NCBI GenBank assembly: GCA_949752735.1
Contig: OX457043.1
Span: forward strand, 4,688,367-4,752,366
Source of the DNA: Lumbricus terrestris
Lineage: Eukaryota; Annelida; Clitellata; Crassiclitellata; Lumbricidae
Direction: 5' to 3'
DNA: 64,000 nt
The notes beneath the pieces were generated by a model. That model had not been told where the DNA came from, made no database searches, and saw nothing but the letters and a program-made list of their open reading frames with translations. Positions 29,849 to 39,382 of the stretch are shown in pieces. Positions within the stretch are counted from its first letter, which is position 1. The number at the start of each line of letters is the position of its first letter. The translations under genes were made by a program, and so were the position numbers.

Positions 29849-30136
29849 TTACATTTCGCCTAAATATTTTAGAAAACAATACGCTTTTTCCATCTGTGAG
29901 ATTTTGTTCGCTTTTTGCATATTTTTTTCCAATAGCACCGGGCATATATTCATCCAATTCACAGCTTTTTGAAGTTCTTTTTCATCGAACGATGATATTG
30001 GTAAAACAAAATCGAGATGCCAAACCGAGCCGAAATTATCCATATTCATACCCTCCTCAAATTGGAACTCAATCCATTCCGTAAATGTTTTAAGACCGAT
30101 ACCGATTTTACATTTGAGACATGCTGGGATTTCCAT
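29849..30136 (-). CDS. HNH-like protein with a substituted catalytic histidine
   Basis: 95 residues. FTEWIEFQFEEGMNMDNFG and then VWHLDFVLPISSFDEKEL and WMNICPVLLEKN follow the layout of small HNH endonucleases of phage and virus origin, with the later Asn. In the core, the expected HxDH reads HLDF, so the general-base histidine is replaced by Phe. The zinc-binding N-terminus is reduced to one CxxC (CLKCK). It is probably inactive or repurposed. ATG context AATATAAAAATG. Confidence 0.55.
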   Translation of the reverse strand: MEIPACLKCKIGIGLKTFTEWIEFQFEEGMNMDNFGSVWHLDFVLPISSFDEKELQKAVNWMNICPVLLEKNMQKANKISQMEKAYCFLKYLGEM

Positions 30137-30170
30137 TTTTATATTATTATAAAAAAAAATTATATTTCAT

Positions 30171-33100
30171 CTAAATGTTTAGAGAAAAGTGACCGTATGC
30201 TAAAGTATGGATCCCGTCTTGTTGAATGACTCTTTTATCATCGTCAGCAGATAACGCCACCTTGTTTAATTCTTCGGTGTAGATATCATGAAGATGGGAT
30301 CGAATCACGTTCATTTTTCTCGACTGCTCTCTTCTCGTGAACAAACATTCTTTGTAATCGTCGTGGGTTATGGTTTTCTTAACAACGTATTTTTTAACAC
30401 CTTTGCATTTTTTATGGTCTATACCTGCTATTTTGTAACTGTACAACTTGGATCTCAACCCCACGAATTCTTCGATCTGTTTACCTGAAGCTTCGTCCTT
30501 GAACAAACCGATCACTTTCTTGTTCACTCCGGTTTCAATTCCGGATGGGTGGTCCTTTGGATAATCACTCGTGTCGAACATTCTTCGAACATCGGGAGCT
30601 ATATCGGTATAGAAGTCGTCGGTTTTAATTTCATAGGCTAGCGAATCCGTATCGGTGAATAATAGCTTAGCCCTATCCCCATACTTTTTCTTGATGTAAT
30701 TGTAGTGAAAATCATACATCAAAGTTTTACTCAAGTCTAGGATGCACATACCGAGATATATCGGTTTGTTATAGAGCAACGAAGTCTTCTTCATGTGAAT
30801 GGCAATTAGGTTTTGATTAAAAATAGTCCGAGTGTCGTAACTCGTTTTAGCCGCTAGTTTTATAGCTTGCTTCTCGCTTGAAACCAGTTTTATATCTACG
30901 CGGGACTCTATATTTTCACAAGTCTTACCAAACACGCTATTGTTCATAAGTTTGAAAAAGTCTTTCTCGAAATCGTTTGTGGCTTTGGTCCTCAGGTTAG
31001 TATTTAGGTCGATATATTTTTTCAACCAGGTGCTTTCTTCAAATTTAATTCCTCGATGAATTTTGGTAATCTTCAAACCTAGGCTTTCATACTGCTTCAA
31101 ATTTTCATAATGGGTTATGTACTTTACTTTGTCATTCAGGTTTGGGATGAGTTTAGGAACCGTTGAAGATTCAGGTGTAATATTCTCAGGGGCAAGAGGG
31201 TAGTCGTTGTGAAGATCGTGTAAATCTTTAGGGTATTCCAAGTCCACCTCCAATATACACGGTATCGATCTCCATGCGTTTAGCTCATCATTACTCATCC
31301 ACTTGAACCCGTGAGTCGGTAGTTTCTTACACATTGCCCAACCATACAAGTTGTTAGCGTCTAAATAGGTTATAAATGATGAAGGTTTGCTATCATCAAA
31401 CGTTTGCAAGTACTTATTGTTTGCTTGCCCATAACGATGTGAAATTGTGCTAACACCACCTCTTATCCCATGCTTGACCATTAGTATCATATCGTAATCG
31501 CTCAATAATTCTAACTTTACTCCAGTCAACTTTAATGAGGCATCCCATGCTAGTCCGGGAGAAGTGTAATACCAGGCGGGATCTAGGTTATAGTTCTTCA
31601 TACAAACGTCTCTAAAGTTTTCGAATACATCCGCTAATAATAGAACATCCGAAAGATTGTACAAGTCGTGATATTCTCTGAATGTTTTGAAACCAAATTC
31701 TTTCCATACTACCTGTGCGTGGTTGTAGTCTTCATCACTGATGCCTGAGTCGTTTAGTTTCGAATAGAATGCTGACTTTGGTGGTAGTTCTGTTTCATTC
31801 AATTGATCGATGGAACTAACATGGTCGTATGGATAAACCCCTTTTCTAAGCAAGAGATCGAGTTGATTACCTGAGTAGTAGTTGCTTATATTTTTACACT
31901 GGTCCTTACTTAGGTTCTTCGATAAGGCGTCGAGGCCTGCTGGCATGAATCTAAAACTATCGATGAAACGTAATTCACGCTTGACCACTTTCTCTTTCCC
32001 TTCTTTGTTAATAAACTTATCGACTACGATCTCTCTGCTAAATGAGATATACTTTTCTTCATTGCAGGGGATGCATTTAATCTGTTCATTATTTCCACCC
32101 CGTAATTTCTTCACGAATAGATGGCTATCGTAGCCGGTTAGATTATGGAATACTACTGGGAAAAACTTGGGGACTCTGAACTTTAGATTACAAATCTTAT
32201 GAGCTGCGCCTCTAAATTTACCAGTCAGGTGACAGTGATCTCTTACTCGCATGTCATTATCATCATCACCATCAGAGAACTCACCCCCGCATATATGACA
32301 AACAGTAGCCGAGTCGTATAGCTTCTTGTCGTCCTTTCCAAATATCATTTTCTCTGGAAATTTAAATCGATTATAAATATCTTTTACATTCTCAACAAGG
32401 CTGTCAATAAATATCTGCGCTACATCATCGTCTTCGCTCTTCGCTGTGAACGTTACAGGAGCTTGCGAATATAGGTCATCATCGAAACATTTTATATGGT
32501 AATAAAATGAACTAGGAGTATGTTTCTGGTATTTATTGGTGTAAGAGGTGCTGGGATCGGGTTGGCATGTATCGATCGGTTTAATGAAGGATTCGAAATC
32601 CGCATAGATAATAAAAGGTACTCGCATTTTTCGATAATAATTTTTAAAACTCAACATAGTTCCTGGGCTTGGGAGTTCTATTCGTTGGGCGTCATGTTGC
32701 GAACAGTACTCGATGTGTTTGTTAAGCGAGTCTTTCGTTCTGTAACCGATTAAACATCTTCTACAATAGTGCATCGAATTTACAGATTTTTCTGTTCGTG
32801 CCGCCATCAATCTATTAAAGTTCTTGATCCAACAGTAATGCTTCTTTTCACCGTCGGAAATAAGCAGTAGATCTACGCAGGTATCACTTTCATGCTTCTA
32901 TATGTATAATGGGTATACGCTCTTTTCAAAGCCGAATACGCTAACGCTAATGTTATTACGGCGCTCAAACTTATTTATAATATTAGCATCAGCAGCAACT
33001 GGGAACACGATACCACCCCAATCGAGTTTCTTAGATTGTTCTACCAGGTCTTTAGTGATTCTATGCGGGTTATCTTCAGTTGGGTTCAACGCCCTTGTAA

Positions 33101-33626
33101 TACACCATTTGAAACATTCTTCGTCGTTGTTTTTCATATTAATAATAGCCTTTTTATTTACCAAATACTCGGGAAGCTGAATATATGAACTACCTTTCAA
33201 TGGCTTGTATACCACTGTATCGATATCCAACTTCAAAACGGCCTTGAATCGCCAATTACTACCCCGCATCTGATAACTCGCCATACTCTCCTTAATTTTA
33301 TCCACTGCGTTGGTATATATTTCCTTCACATCGGTTGCTTCTAAAATAATATCAGTCTTTGATTTGAAATTAGGCTCAGCCGTTGTTATTTCACCGGATT
33401 TTATGTCTACTTTCTCCATTACACACATGAGATTGAGTTGAACTTTTACCCCTCGATTTTTCGTTAACAACCTAACTACATGCGATCTTACAGCCTTGAG
33501 AAAAGATTCAACATCGATCCTGTTGTTGCCCTCGATCGTGTATCTTTTTGTAAACCCTTTGATAGCCGCCGCAGTCTCTCGAAGTTTGAACCTATGAACG
33601 GGTGGTTTTACTTGAGGGGTAACTGA
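30171..33626 (-). pseudogene. Protein-primed DNA polymerase B, interrupted
   Basis: One frame of 1,152 codons, broken by an in-frame TAG (32898-32900) after PLYI. The upstream part (33626-32901, no ATG) is the N-terminal domain. The downstream part (879 residues from 32810) has a C2H2-like zinc motif, exonuclease motifs (YADFESF, FHNLTGYDSHLF, YNLSDVLLLAD) and polymerase motifs A (YLDANNLYG), B (FFKLMNNSVFGK) and C (FTDTDSLAY). An endonuclease VII-like cluster (CHICG ... RDHCHLTGKFRGAAHKICN) sits between exonuclease motifs I and II. The enzyme would copy the element by protein priming. The 5' end overlaps the SAP gene by 19 nt in another frame, so the two were perhaps one gene. This copy is non-functional unless the TAG is read through. 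Confidence 0.88.
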
Positions 33627-33952
33627 CTAATCTCACTAGCCAACCAATCTGGGAAAGATTGATTTTTCGTCTTCAAAAATTTCCAGGTATGATTATACAA
33701 TAATGCCCTAAGTCCCTCTTTTCTTAATTTTGAGTATCCTTTTTGACGTCTCTTTTTTATAATTTCTCGCAATTCTCGTACAGTGCCGGGAGTACGTGTT
33801 GGAGCCTTGATGTCTGGTGCCCGAGCGCCTAGTCGATCTCCATGCTTTATGAGTGCGATGAGATCCGCTTTTCTTAATCTTGAGTATCCTTTTTGTCCTC
33901 TCTGTTTTGGAATTTGTCGCAATTCTTTCAGATTATACGTATCGTAGTTCAT
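33608..33952 (-). CDS. Two-SAP-domain protein, probable detached N-terminus of PolB
   Basis: 114 residues with two SAP-like repeats: LKELRQIPKQRGQKGYSRLR followed by KADLIALI, and VRELREIIKKRRQKGYSKLR followed by KEGLRALL. Both repeats share RQKGYS-LRK. It would bind DNA. Its last 19 nt overlap the open polB frame, which is -1 relative to it. In related elements a SAP region precedes the polymerase, so a frame break or a programmed shift is possible. The ATG ends a clear AATATCTTGTATATAAAATG motif. Confidence 0.65.
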   Translation of the reverse strand: MNYDTYNLKELRQIPKQRGQKGYSRLRKADLIALIKHGDRLGARAPDIKAPTRTPGTVRELREIIKKRRQKGYSKLRKEGLRALLYNHTWKFLKTKNQSFPDWLASEISQLPLK

Positions 33953-33985
33953 TTTATATACAAGATATTATCTTTATACTAATAC
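33950..33985 (-). promoter_or_regulatory. Promoter motif of the SAP/PolB genes
   Basis: On the minus strand AATATCTTGTATATAAAATG ends at the start codon, and a second ATCTTGTATTAGTATAAA lies just upstream. The TATATAAAATG form is the best version of the motif seen across the element. Confidence 0.5.
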
Positions 33986-34080
33986 AAGATAATTTTTTTT
34001 TCAAATTGAACGAGATGGATTTTTCAATGAATATTGCCAGTGAAAAATTATTCCTTCGTAGGAAATAAACGCCTCTTTCG

Positions 34081-34677
34081 CTATTCAGTTCTTTCCACCA
34101 ATATAACGTCCTCCACTCTTAGTTGGACTGATGGTTTTCCACTTCCAATGAATACACTGCATGTTAAATCTAGCACGGCCCGACATCTAGTAGGTTTTAA
34201 TATTAGCGTTCGGGGATCGATCTGGTTATCGTCTGTATCATAAAATCTGGTTGTTATTTCTGTTGATTGATAAGCAGTTTTCAATTTCGGGTACATCTTA
34301 GGTGGCTTGTCTTCCTTTTGATGAAAGATGGTCATTTCTTTGACCAAGTGTTTCTTACTCAAACCCTCTGCAAGAATATAATCTTGAATGCGTTCCAAAA
34401 TACTTTCAAGCATACTGATAGTCTTCGATTCTTCCTCAGTCGGTCCTAATTGCCTTTCATACATCGTTACGATCATACTAAAACCAAATGAGTTGAATCC
34501 TAAAAACCTATTATAAATTAAGCTACAACTTTTCAATGCCGGAGTTTGGATATGAAAATCATCAATGCCGTCTGGATAATTATATTTAATTTGAATTCTT
34601 TGACCAAATTTCGTCTTCACGACTTTGAAGATCATATTTTCAGGATTGAAAGTTTCATGTGTGATAATCATGTTCAT
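34081..34677 (-). CDS. Candidate ssDNA-binding protein
   Basis: 198 residues and beta-rich. Residues 1-45 (MIITHETFNPENMIFKVVKT and DDFHIQTPALKSC) and 135-195 (KMYPKLKTAYQSTEITTRFY, DPRTLILKPTRCRAVLDLTC, RVEDVILVE) match the general layout of a family common in Polintons and large DNA viruses. It has been proposed to bind single-stranded DNA, but I assign it by resemblance only. It is the outermost right gene, next to the right inverted repeat with its AP-1/Rel-like cluster. It is read toward the polymerase, which fits an early gene. A 128-bp gap with the motif above separates it from the SAP gene. ATG context TTACTATAAAATG. Confidence 0.6.
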   Translation of the reverse strand: MNMIITHETFNPENMIFKVVKTKFGQRIQIKYNYPDGIDDFHIQTPALKSCSLIYNRFLGFNSFGFSMIVTMYERQLGPTEEESKTISMLESILERIQDYILAEGLSKKHLVKEMTIFHQKEDKPPKMYPKLKTAYQSTEITTRFYDTDDNQIDPRTLILKPTRCRAVLDLTCSVFIGSGKPSVQLRVEDVILVERTE

Positions 34678-34781
34678 TTTATAGTAAGAAAATATTTTTC
34701 TTTTTTTGTTATTTTATATACACAAGAGAAAAAAATATTATGATCAAGTGACTCATCGATACCATAGTATTTCCCACTCAC

Positions 34782-34834
34782 CCTATGACTCATCATCGAA
34801 ACTACTGGAAATTCCCCACATGATGAGTCATAGG
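34782..34834 (-). promoter_or_regulatory. AP-1 / Rel / AP-1-like hairpin, putative enhancer of the rightmost gene
   Basis: A perfect 15-bp inverted repeat (CCTATGACTCATCAT at 34782-34796 and its complement at 34820-34834) holds a TGACTCA word in each arm. Its 23-nt loop holds GGAAATTCCC (34807-34816), a perfect match to the Rel/kappa-B consensus. The cluster lies about 105-160 bp upstream of the ATG at 34677. The words match known consensus sites; use by host factors is inference. Confidence 0.5.
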
Positions 34835-34989
34835 CGCGTGCTGGGGTGGTTGGTAAAAGTTGAACCGTGGGCTGGGTAGTTGGCAAAAGTTTAACCATGT
34901 TTGGGTTGAATGCACAACGGATCAAGAAAATATTTTTTTTTGTTATTTTATAAAGTAGGAAAAAAAATAAATTTGTGTGTTGGAAAAAG

Positions 34990-35155
34990 TTGAACCATGG
35001 TTATGGGTAGGTATATTTTTGAACCATGGTTATGGGTCGATATATTTTTGAACCATGGTTATGGGTCGATATATTTTTGAACCATGGTTATGGGTCGATA
35101 TATTTTTGAACCATGGTTATGGGTGGTTTGAAAAAGTTGAACCATGGTTAAGGTC
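34990..35155 (-). repeat. Terminal iterons: six AACCATGGTT palindromes (right)
   Basis: Mirror image of the array at 18491-18655, with the same unit order and spacing. Confidence 0.85.
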
Positions 35156-35187
35156 AAATGTTCCAGAATAGTCTTAATCTATCTACT

Positions 35188-35193
35188 AATTTT
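35188..35193. repeat. Right target-site duplication of the Polinton
   Basis: AATTTT, matching 18451-18456. It is followed by AATAATAATATT, the continuation of the interrupted LINE tail. Confidence 0.9.
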
Positions 35194-36394
35194 AATAATA
35201 ATATTATTTACTGGGCTCCTTCGTTCATTTTTTTATCCATGATTCAAGAAATTCGCTAACGTTTCTTCACGAGGACCACCCAGATGCACTCCCGACCCTA
35301 GCGCATCAAAACTACTATACTAACTTGACTAAGAATGTCTCAATAGGAGCCCCAGGACGAGTCAGGAGGCAAGCGAATCCTCCTGTGAGAGCCTTTTCCA
35401 GACCACTAGGCCCACCTCAGGAAGGGCTCGAGCCTGTAAAGCCTAGTTTCAGTTCTCTCAAATGAGACCAGAAGCACCCTCTTCAGTGCAGAGCATTATG
35501 GTTGGCCTGTGTTAGCCTACCCGTGGAGTGGAGCAGCATAGCTTTCGCAGGCAGTCCCTTGTGTCACCCATTGCCAAACCAGAGCAACGATCCCGTACAC
35601 CTAGCTCTCATCCTGTCTTCTATTCGACACATGTCCGTATTTCGACTGCAGATCAGAATTCCCCTGAATGGCTTGCATGCAAAATCAAAAATAAGTTGCT
35701 GGATTTTCTAATGGTGATAATAAACTTGACACACCACAAAGCGCCATTAATAGCAGTCGAACATTGCACAGTGGTTGGAAAACACTTGGAGTGGCTGTGA
35801 ATTACCATCAATCGGGTCTACACGCTTACAATTTTACATACATAGGCCTACATGCAGGAATAAATACCACAGACATACATACAAACAAACATGCAGACAT
35901 GTACAATATACATGCCGACAGACAGACAGACAGACAGTCAGGCAGACATACATCATACATACATACATACATACATACATACATACATACATACATACAT
36001 ACATACATACATACATGCATGCATGCATACATACATACATACATACATACATACATACATACATACATACATACATACATACATACATACATACATACAT
36101 ACATACATACATACATACATACATACATACATACATACATACATACATACATACATACATACATTATTCATAGTCATATAATTATGCATACGCACTAATA
36201 TTAATCCATACATGCAAACAAACAGTTATACACCTATAGGCCCTAATGATCTTTTTGCTAACTGGTTAGTGCTCCTCAAGGTCGCTCCATAGGTGACGCA
36301 GTGATAGGCTAGAAGTCACTAGATGTTCACCCAATTATGTTGCTGATAATAGCAACAAAATCCATTTAGTCGAATTGCAAATCGTTGTACTTAC
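35194..36394. other. Intron sequence right of the Polinton
   Basis: Continuation of the intron between B1 and C1. It begins with the (AAT)n end of the LINE tail. I see no coding exon, only the ATAC microsatellite listed separately. Confidence 0.6.
35954..36164. repeat. (ACAT)n microsatellite
   Basis: About 210 bp of ACAT, interrupted once by GCATGCATGC near 36017. The open frames across it are by-products of the repeat. Confidence 0.97.
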
Positions 36395-36428
36395 ACTGCA
36401 GTTTAACGAGCCACTCGATGTACACCAG
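36395..36428 (-). CDS. Exon 3 (B1): CxC core of module 1
   Basis: 34-nt micro-exon, phase 2 to 0, with acceptor CTTGCAG and donor GTAAG. Joined to A1 it reads CWCTSSGSLNCS, the CxCxxxGxxxC core seen in VWC domains. The following intron is 18.9 kb long because it contains the Polinton and a LINE. Confidence 0.85.
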
Positions 36429-37180
36429 CTGCAAGTGAAATGGAAAATCCATAAAAGTAACACCAATTTAACTGTAGCCTACAGTACATATAGTACTGTA
36501 CGTATGTTCCAATCTCAACACAGGGAATTAGTCGAGGTAGACAATTTAATCTTCCTCAATCCAATGATTTCTGTAGCGCTTTTTGAATAAAGTAGGTCGA
36601 AAAAAATCAGTCTACTGTCGTTACGTGTGAAATTGTAATAAAAAATCAAACTTCATTGGAAAAGAGAGGTCGAAATCCAATTTATAATCATAAAATGGAA
36701 GTGGGTTTCAGAGGCCAATATAGACGAAAGAAAACATTCCTAACACTTTAAGACGGAAATGTATAAAAACGAATGGAAGCCAATGCAGTTCGTCGGTGAT
36801 TGTTAAATTACGATTTTAACGATATTTTAAAAATGAACTGAACTAAATGAATTTTCAAAAGGATTCGACCATCGACCGAGAAAATCCTAGAGACATAAAC
36901 AGTTCTTCACGGATCCTTTCTTAAGTCACCACATCCATGGACTAAGCGAGTACGGCATCTTTTGTGGGCGGCTGACACAGAATTTGGTCGTCCTGTTGCA
37001 ATTCAGAACTTCGTGAGCATCTGGGCAGAATGCCAGGTGGATTTTTAACTCAATGAAAGATGAGCCCTTTTTGCGACTTAAGCGAAACGTGGTTTATATT
37101 CAAGGCAATAGATTTAGGCTACACACGACCTTTTACCGCACATACTTCGTGCCAAGCACAACAATGTGTAAACATCTTAC

Positions 37181-37310
37181 CAGTCTTTGCACTCGCTGAC
37201 GTGAAGCATTTCTCCAGTGCTTAGCTCATCACCTGGCTGTACATCGGAGTTGTTATCGGTCCAGGCGGTAATAAAGAGCATCAAGTCGTCATCAGTAACT
37301 GTACACTTGC
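37181..37310 (-). CDS. Exon 2 (A1): first part of VWC-like module 1
   Basis: 130-nt exon, phase 1 to 2, with acceptor TTCTAG and donor GTAAG. It encodes KCTVTDDDLMLFITAWTD and ends HVSECKD plus a split Cys codon. It aligns residue by residue with exons at 15251 and 3345. Confidence 0.85.
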
Positions 37311-37384
37311 CTAGAACAGAGGAACACACACTCCGCATGACTATGACCATAGTTCCCAGGAAACGCAGGATTGTGGTCGTGCAC

Positions 37385-37460
<76 letters not shown>

Positions 37461-37461
37461 T
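37385..37461. repeat. (GAT)n microsatellite
   Basis: About 25 GAT units in the intron between exons 1 and 2, about 75 bp upstream (in transcript sense) of exon A1. Confidence 0.97.
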
Positions 37462-37767
37462 TGATGCACGTGTACGTCTTGGTTCGTGTCCTCCTGATGT
37501 GCGTTATTTTCAAAGTGTTTTTACGAGTATTTTGTAAAAGTATCTTCCAAATACTATTAGAAAGTATTTAGTTGAGTCTAGTATCTTAAAAAATACCTTT
37601 AAATAAGTATTTACCATCACAATAATTTATAGGCTAGAACTAAAGTGTTATTTTCCAGTGTTATTTAAAAAATTTCTCAAGATAAAAATTTATTTCAAAA
37701 TGGCTTGTTCCTCGACCATCATAGCCTACACCTAGTAAAGCTACGCCAATGCTACGTGACTTCCCGA

Positions 37768-38140
37768 TGCTGCCGTCAGGGCCGGCCTTAGGCATAGACA
37801 AAGCAGGCAGTTGCTTGGGGCGCCAAGTTCTAAGGGGCGACATTTCCACAAAAGGTGGCGCCATTTCCACAAAAGCGCACTTTAATAGTTTTTTTTCTAC
37901 TTAGACCTACATTCATTTTCCAGAAAATTTAATCTTGTCCAGCCTTCAGTGTGCTCAAAAAAGGATATTAAATAAGCTTATAATTACTCAGCTAAGCGTA
38001 GGCTATACAAGGCTCTGACTTGTTCATCTTTAGATTCTCACGTGGGTTGAACAATTGAGTGGGAATCTGGGAGCGTAAAATGTAGGTCCATGCTTTGCCT
38101 GGGCGCCAAACTGCATGCTTTGCCTGGGACGCCCTGGCTG
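37768..38140. repeat. hAT-like remnant
   Basis: Begins CAGGGCCGGCCTTAGGC, much like the left end of the element at 6324, and ends near GGGACGCCCTGGCTGCAG. No clean target duplication is visible, so this is a decayed relative. Confidence 0.4.
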
Positions 38141-39200
38141 CAGTAGTTGAGCTTTTCATGCTAGGTTTGTGCTACATTGTAAATTTTTCTGCTAACTGCA
38201 GGCATAACTTGATCTTGTGCAATAAAGTAAGCTGAACAGAGTGCAACAAGGCATATCATTATACTCCCCATCAACATAATGCATTTTAATTGCCCATTAT
38301 CCTTCAGGCGCTCAGCGGTAAAGTTTTCAAAAATAGAAAAGCGATATGGCAGTAGGCCTATTACAATAGTACACAACACATAAATCTTGACAATCGCACT
38401 GAAGCAGTGGCAGAATAGAGTTGCTGAATTTTATGAATAAAAAAATACTGTTAGGTCCATTATAAGGATATCTATGAAAGTCTTAAACCACTTCTACTTG
38501 CACTGAAATAACAAAGGAATTTGGTTAAGTCGACGGCTGAAATTGCTATGATTAGGCCTACAGTGTGAAAAATAAAAATAAAATGGTTGGGAAGGATACA
38601 TCCCCTCATCAAACCCCCCTCGGTGCTCAGCGACTCGGTGATCGTCCTTCGGCAGTTTCTTCTTCCCCCTCCATGCAATGTACCCTACCTGCACTTCTTA
38701 GATGAATATCTCGGGCTCGTCTACTTTTCAAACCAATTTCAACACCACGCTTGTGTCAGGTTATACATAGGCCTATCTTTACTTCAAACAATCGAATTGA
38801 TTGAATGATTGATTGTTCGAACCTTGTCCGGATCGACTGAAGTCTTTCTGTCACATGATGGTTTTTAAACTGTCTGTTAGATTAAGACGGCGACCTTCAT
38901 AAAGCCAGAAGTACTCTAACTAGCCTAAATAAAGTGATTTACTTTTCTAACCCATAAATCTTGAGGAGACGGCGCAATCTTGATGTAGGCCTACGTCATT
39001 AATACAGCCATTATCAGCCTCGTCATTGACATGATCAATTGATCATTGTTGGGATTTTTGTATCATCCCTAGTAATCATCATCACCAAGGTTGTTCAACT
39101 TTCTGGCTAATAATTTTCTAGTTGTTTCGCCACTCTCCATCAGCACCATCATAATCATATTGAAGACGACTTCTTTAACTTCGTTCCTATGAAAACTTAC

Positions 39201-39276
39201 CTGTTGGTGCAGCATCCGAAACCGAATTCAGGTTGGCGGCCGAAATGGCTATCAACAGGAACAGCCCGATGGCCAT
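39201..39276 (-). CDS. Exon 1: signal peptide
   Basis: The exon opens with ATG at 39276 and encodes 25 residues starting MAIGLFLLIAISAANL, a typical signal peptide core with a likely cleavage site near the Ala-rich end. It ends at a consensus donor (CAG|GTAAGT on the minus strand) in phase 1, which matches the phase-1 acceptor of every A exon downstream. An in-frame methionine and a TATA box about 100 bp upstream support this as the first coding exon. Confidence 0.85.
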
Positions 39277-39376
39277 TCTGTTCTTTCAAACGTTGTGCGT
39301 CGACCACTGAGTGATAAGTGAACTGTTGACTGCTGTGACGAAACGTTGTAGTCTGTCGTAGGGCGCGACGGGCAAA

Positions 39377-39382
39377 TTTATA
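39377..39382 (-). promoter_or_regulatory. TATA box of the VWC-like gene
   Basis: TATAAA on the minus strand, about 100 bp upstream of the exon 1 ATG. Transcription would start near 39350 and give a 5' UTR of about 75 nt. This is inferred from spacing; no transcript data are available. Confidence 0.5.

Larger units (their letters stand above)
18457..35187. mobile_element. Polinton/Maverick (adintovirus-like) element, 16,731 bp
   Basis: Complete element with AG...CT ends, 410-bp terminal inverted repeats and a perfect 6-bp target duplication. It encodes the family's defining set: retrovirus-type integrase, packaging ATPase, adenain-type protease, protein-primed DNA polymerase B, and double jelly-roll capsid and penton-like proteins. 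It also has fibre-like and phospholipase genes that suggest an extracellular virion. The layout is a left minus-strand block (18893-20328), a central plus-strand block (20354-27846) and a right minus-strand block (27873-34677). Intergenic gaps are mostly 5-60 bp. Several frames are broken, so this copy is probably not fully functional, although the inverted repeats are almost identical. Confidence 0.95.
34778..35187 (-). repeat. Right terminal inverted repeat, 410 bp
   Basis: Inverted copy of 18457-18866, ending CTATCTACT. Its inner end lies 100 bp upstream of the ATG of the rightmost gene, so it may contain that gene's promoter. Confidence 0.92.
1..39276 (-). other. Host gene: secreted, tandem VWC-like modules with mucin-like exons (15 exons seen, 3' end outside window)
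   Basis: I assembled this gene from splice sites and reading-frame phase. Exon 1 encodes a signal peptide and ends in phase 1. It is followed by three repeats of four exons A-B-C-D, with phases 1-2, 2-0, 0-0 and 0-1. Phase-1 mucin-like exons follow modules 2 and 3. The 15 exons total 1,717 nt (572 codons plus one base) without a stop. Each module has 12 cysteines, including CxxCxC, a later CxxxxC, CxC and a final CCxC. This resembles a von Willebrand factor C domain, which is known from secreted matrix and BMP-binding proteins. The product is therefore probably extracellular and O-glycosylated. The gene continues beyond position 1. The specific function is unknown. Introns carry a Polinton, hAT elements, a foldback element, SINEs and a LINE. 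The family assignment rests on the cysteine pattern only. Confidence 0.85.

Noticed and set aside
18457..35187. An integrated large DNA virus or an adenovirus rather than a Polinton
   Set aside because: The retrovirus-type integrase, 6-bp target duplication, size and gene set all fit Polinton/Maverick (adintovirus-like) elements.
35764..36213. Open frames over 100 codons in all directions at the ACAT repeat
   Set aside because: A four-base repeat without stop words gives open frames automatically; there are no splice or start features.
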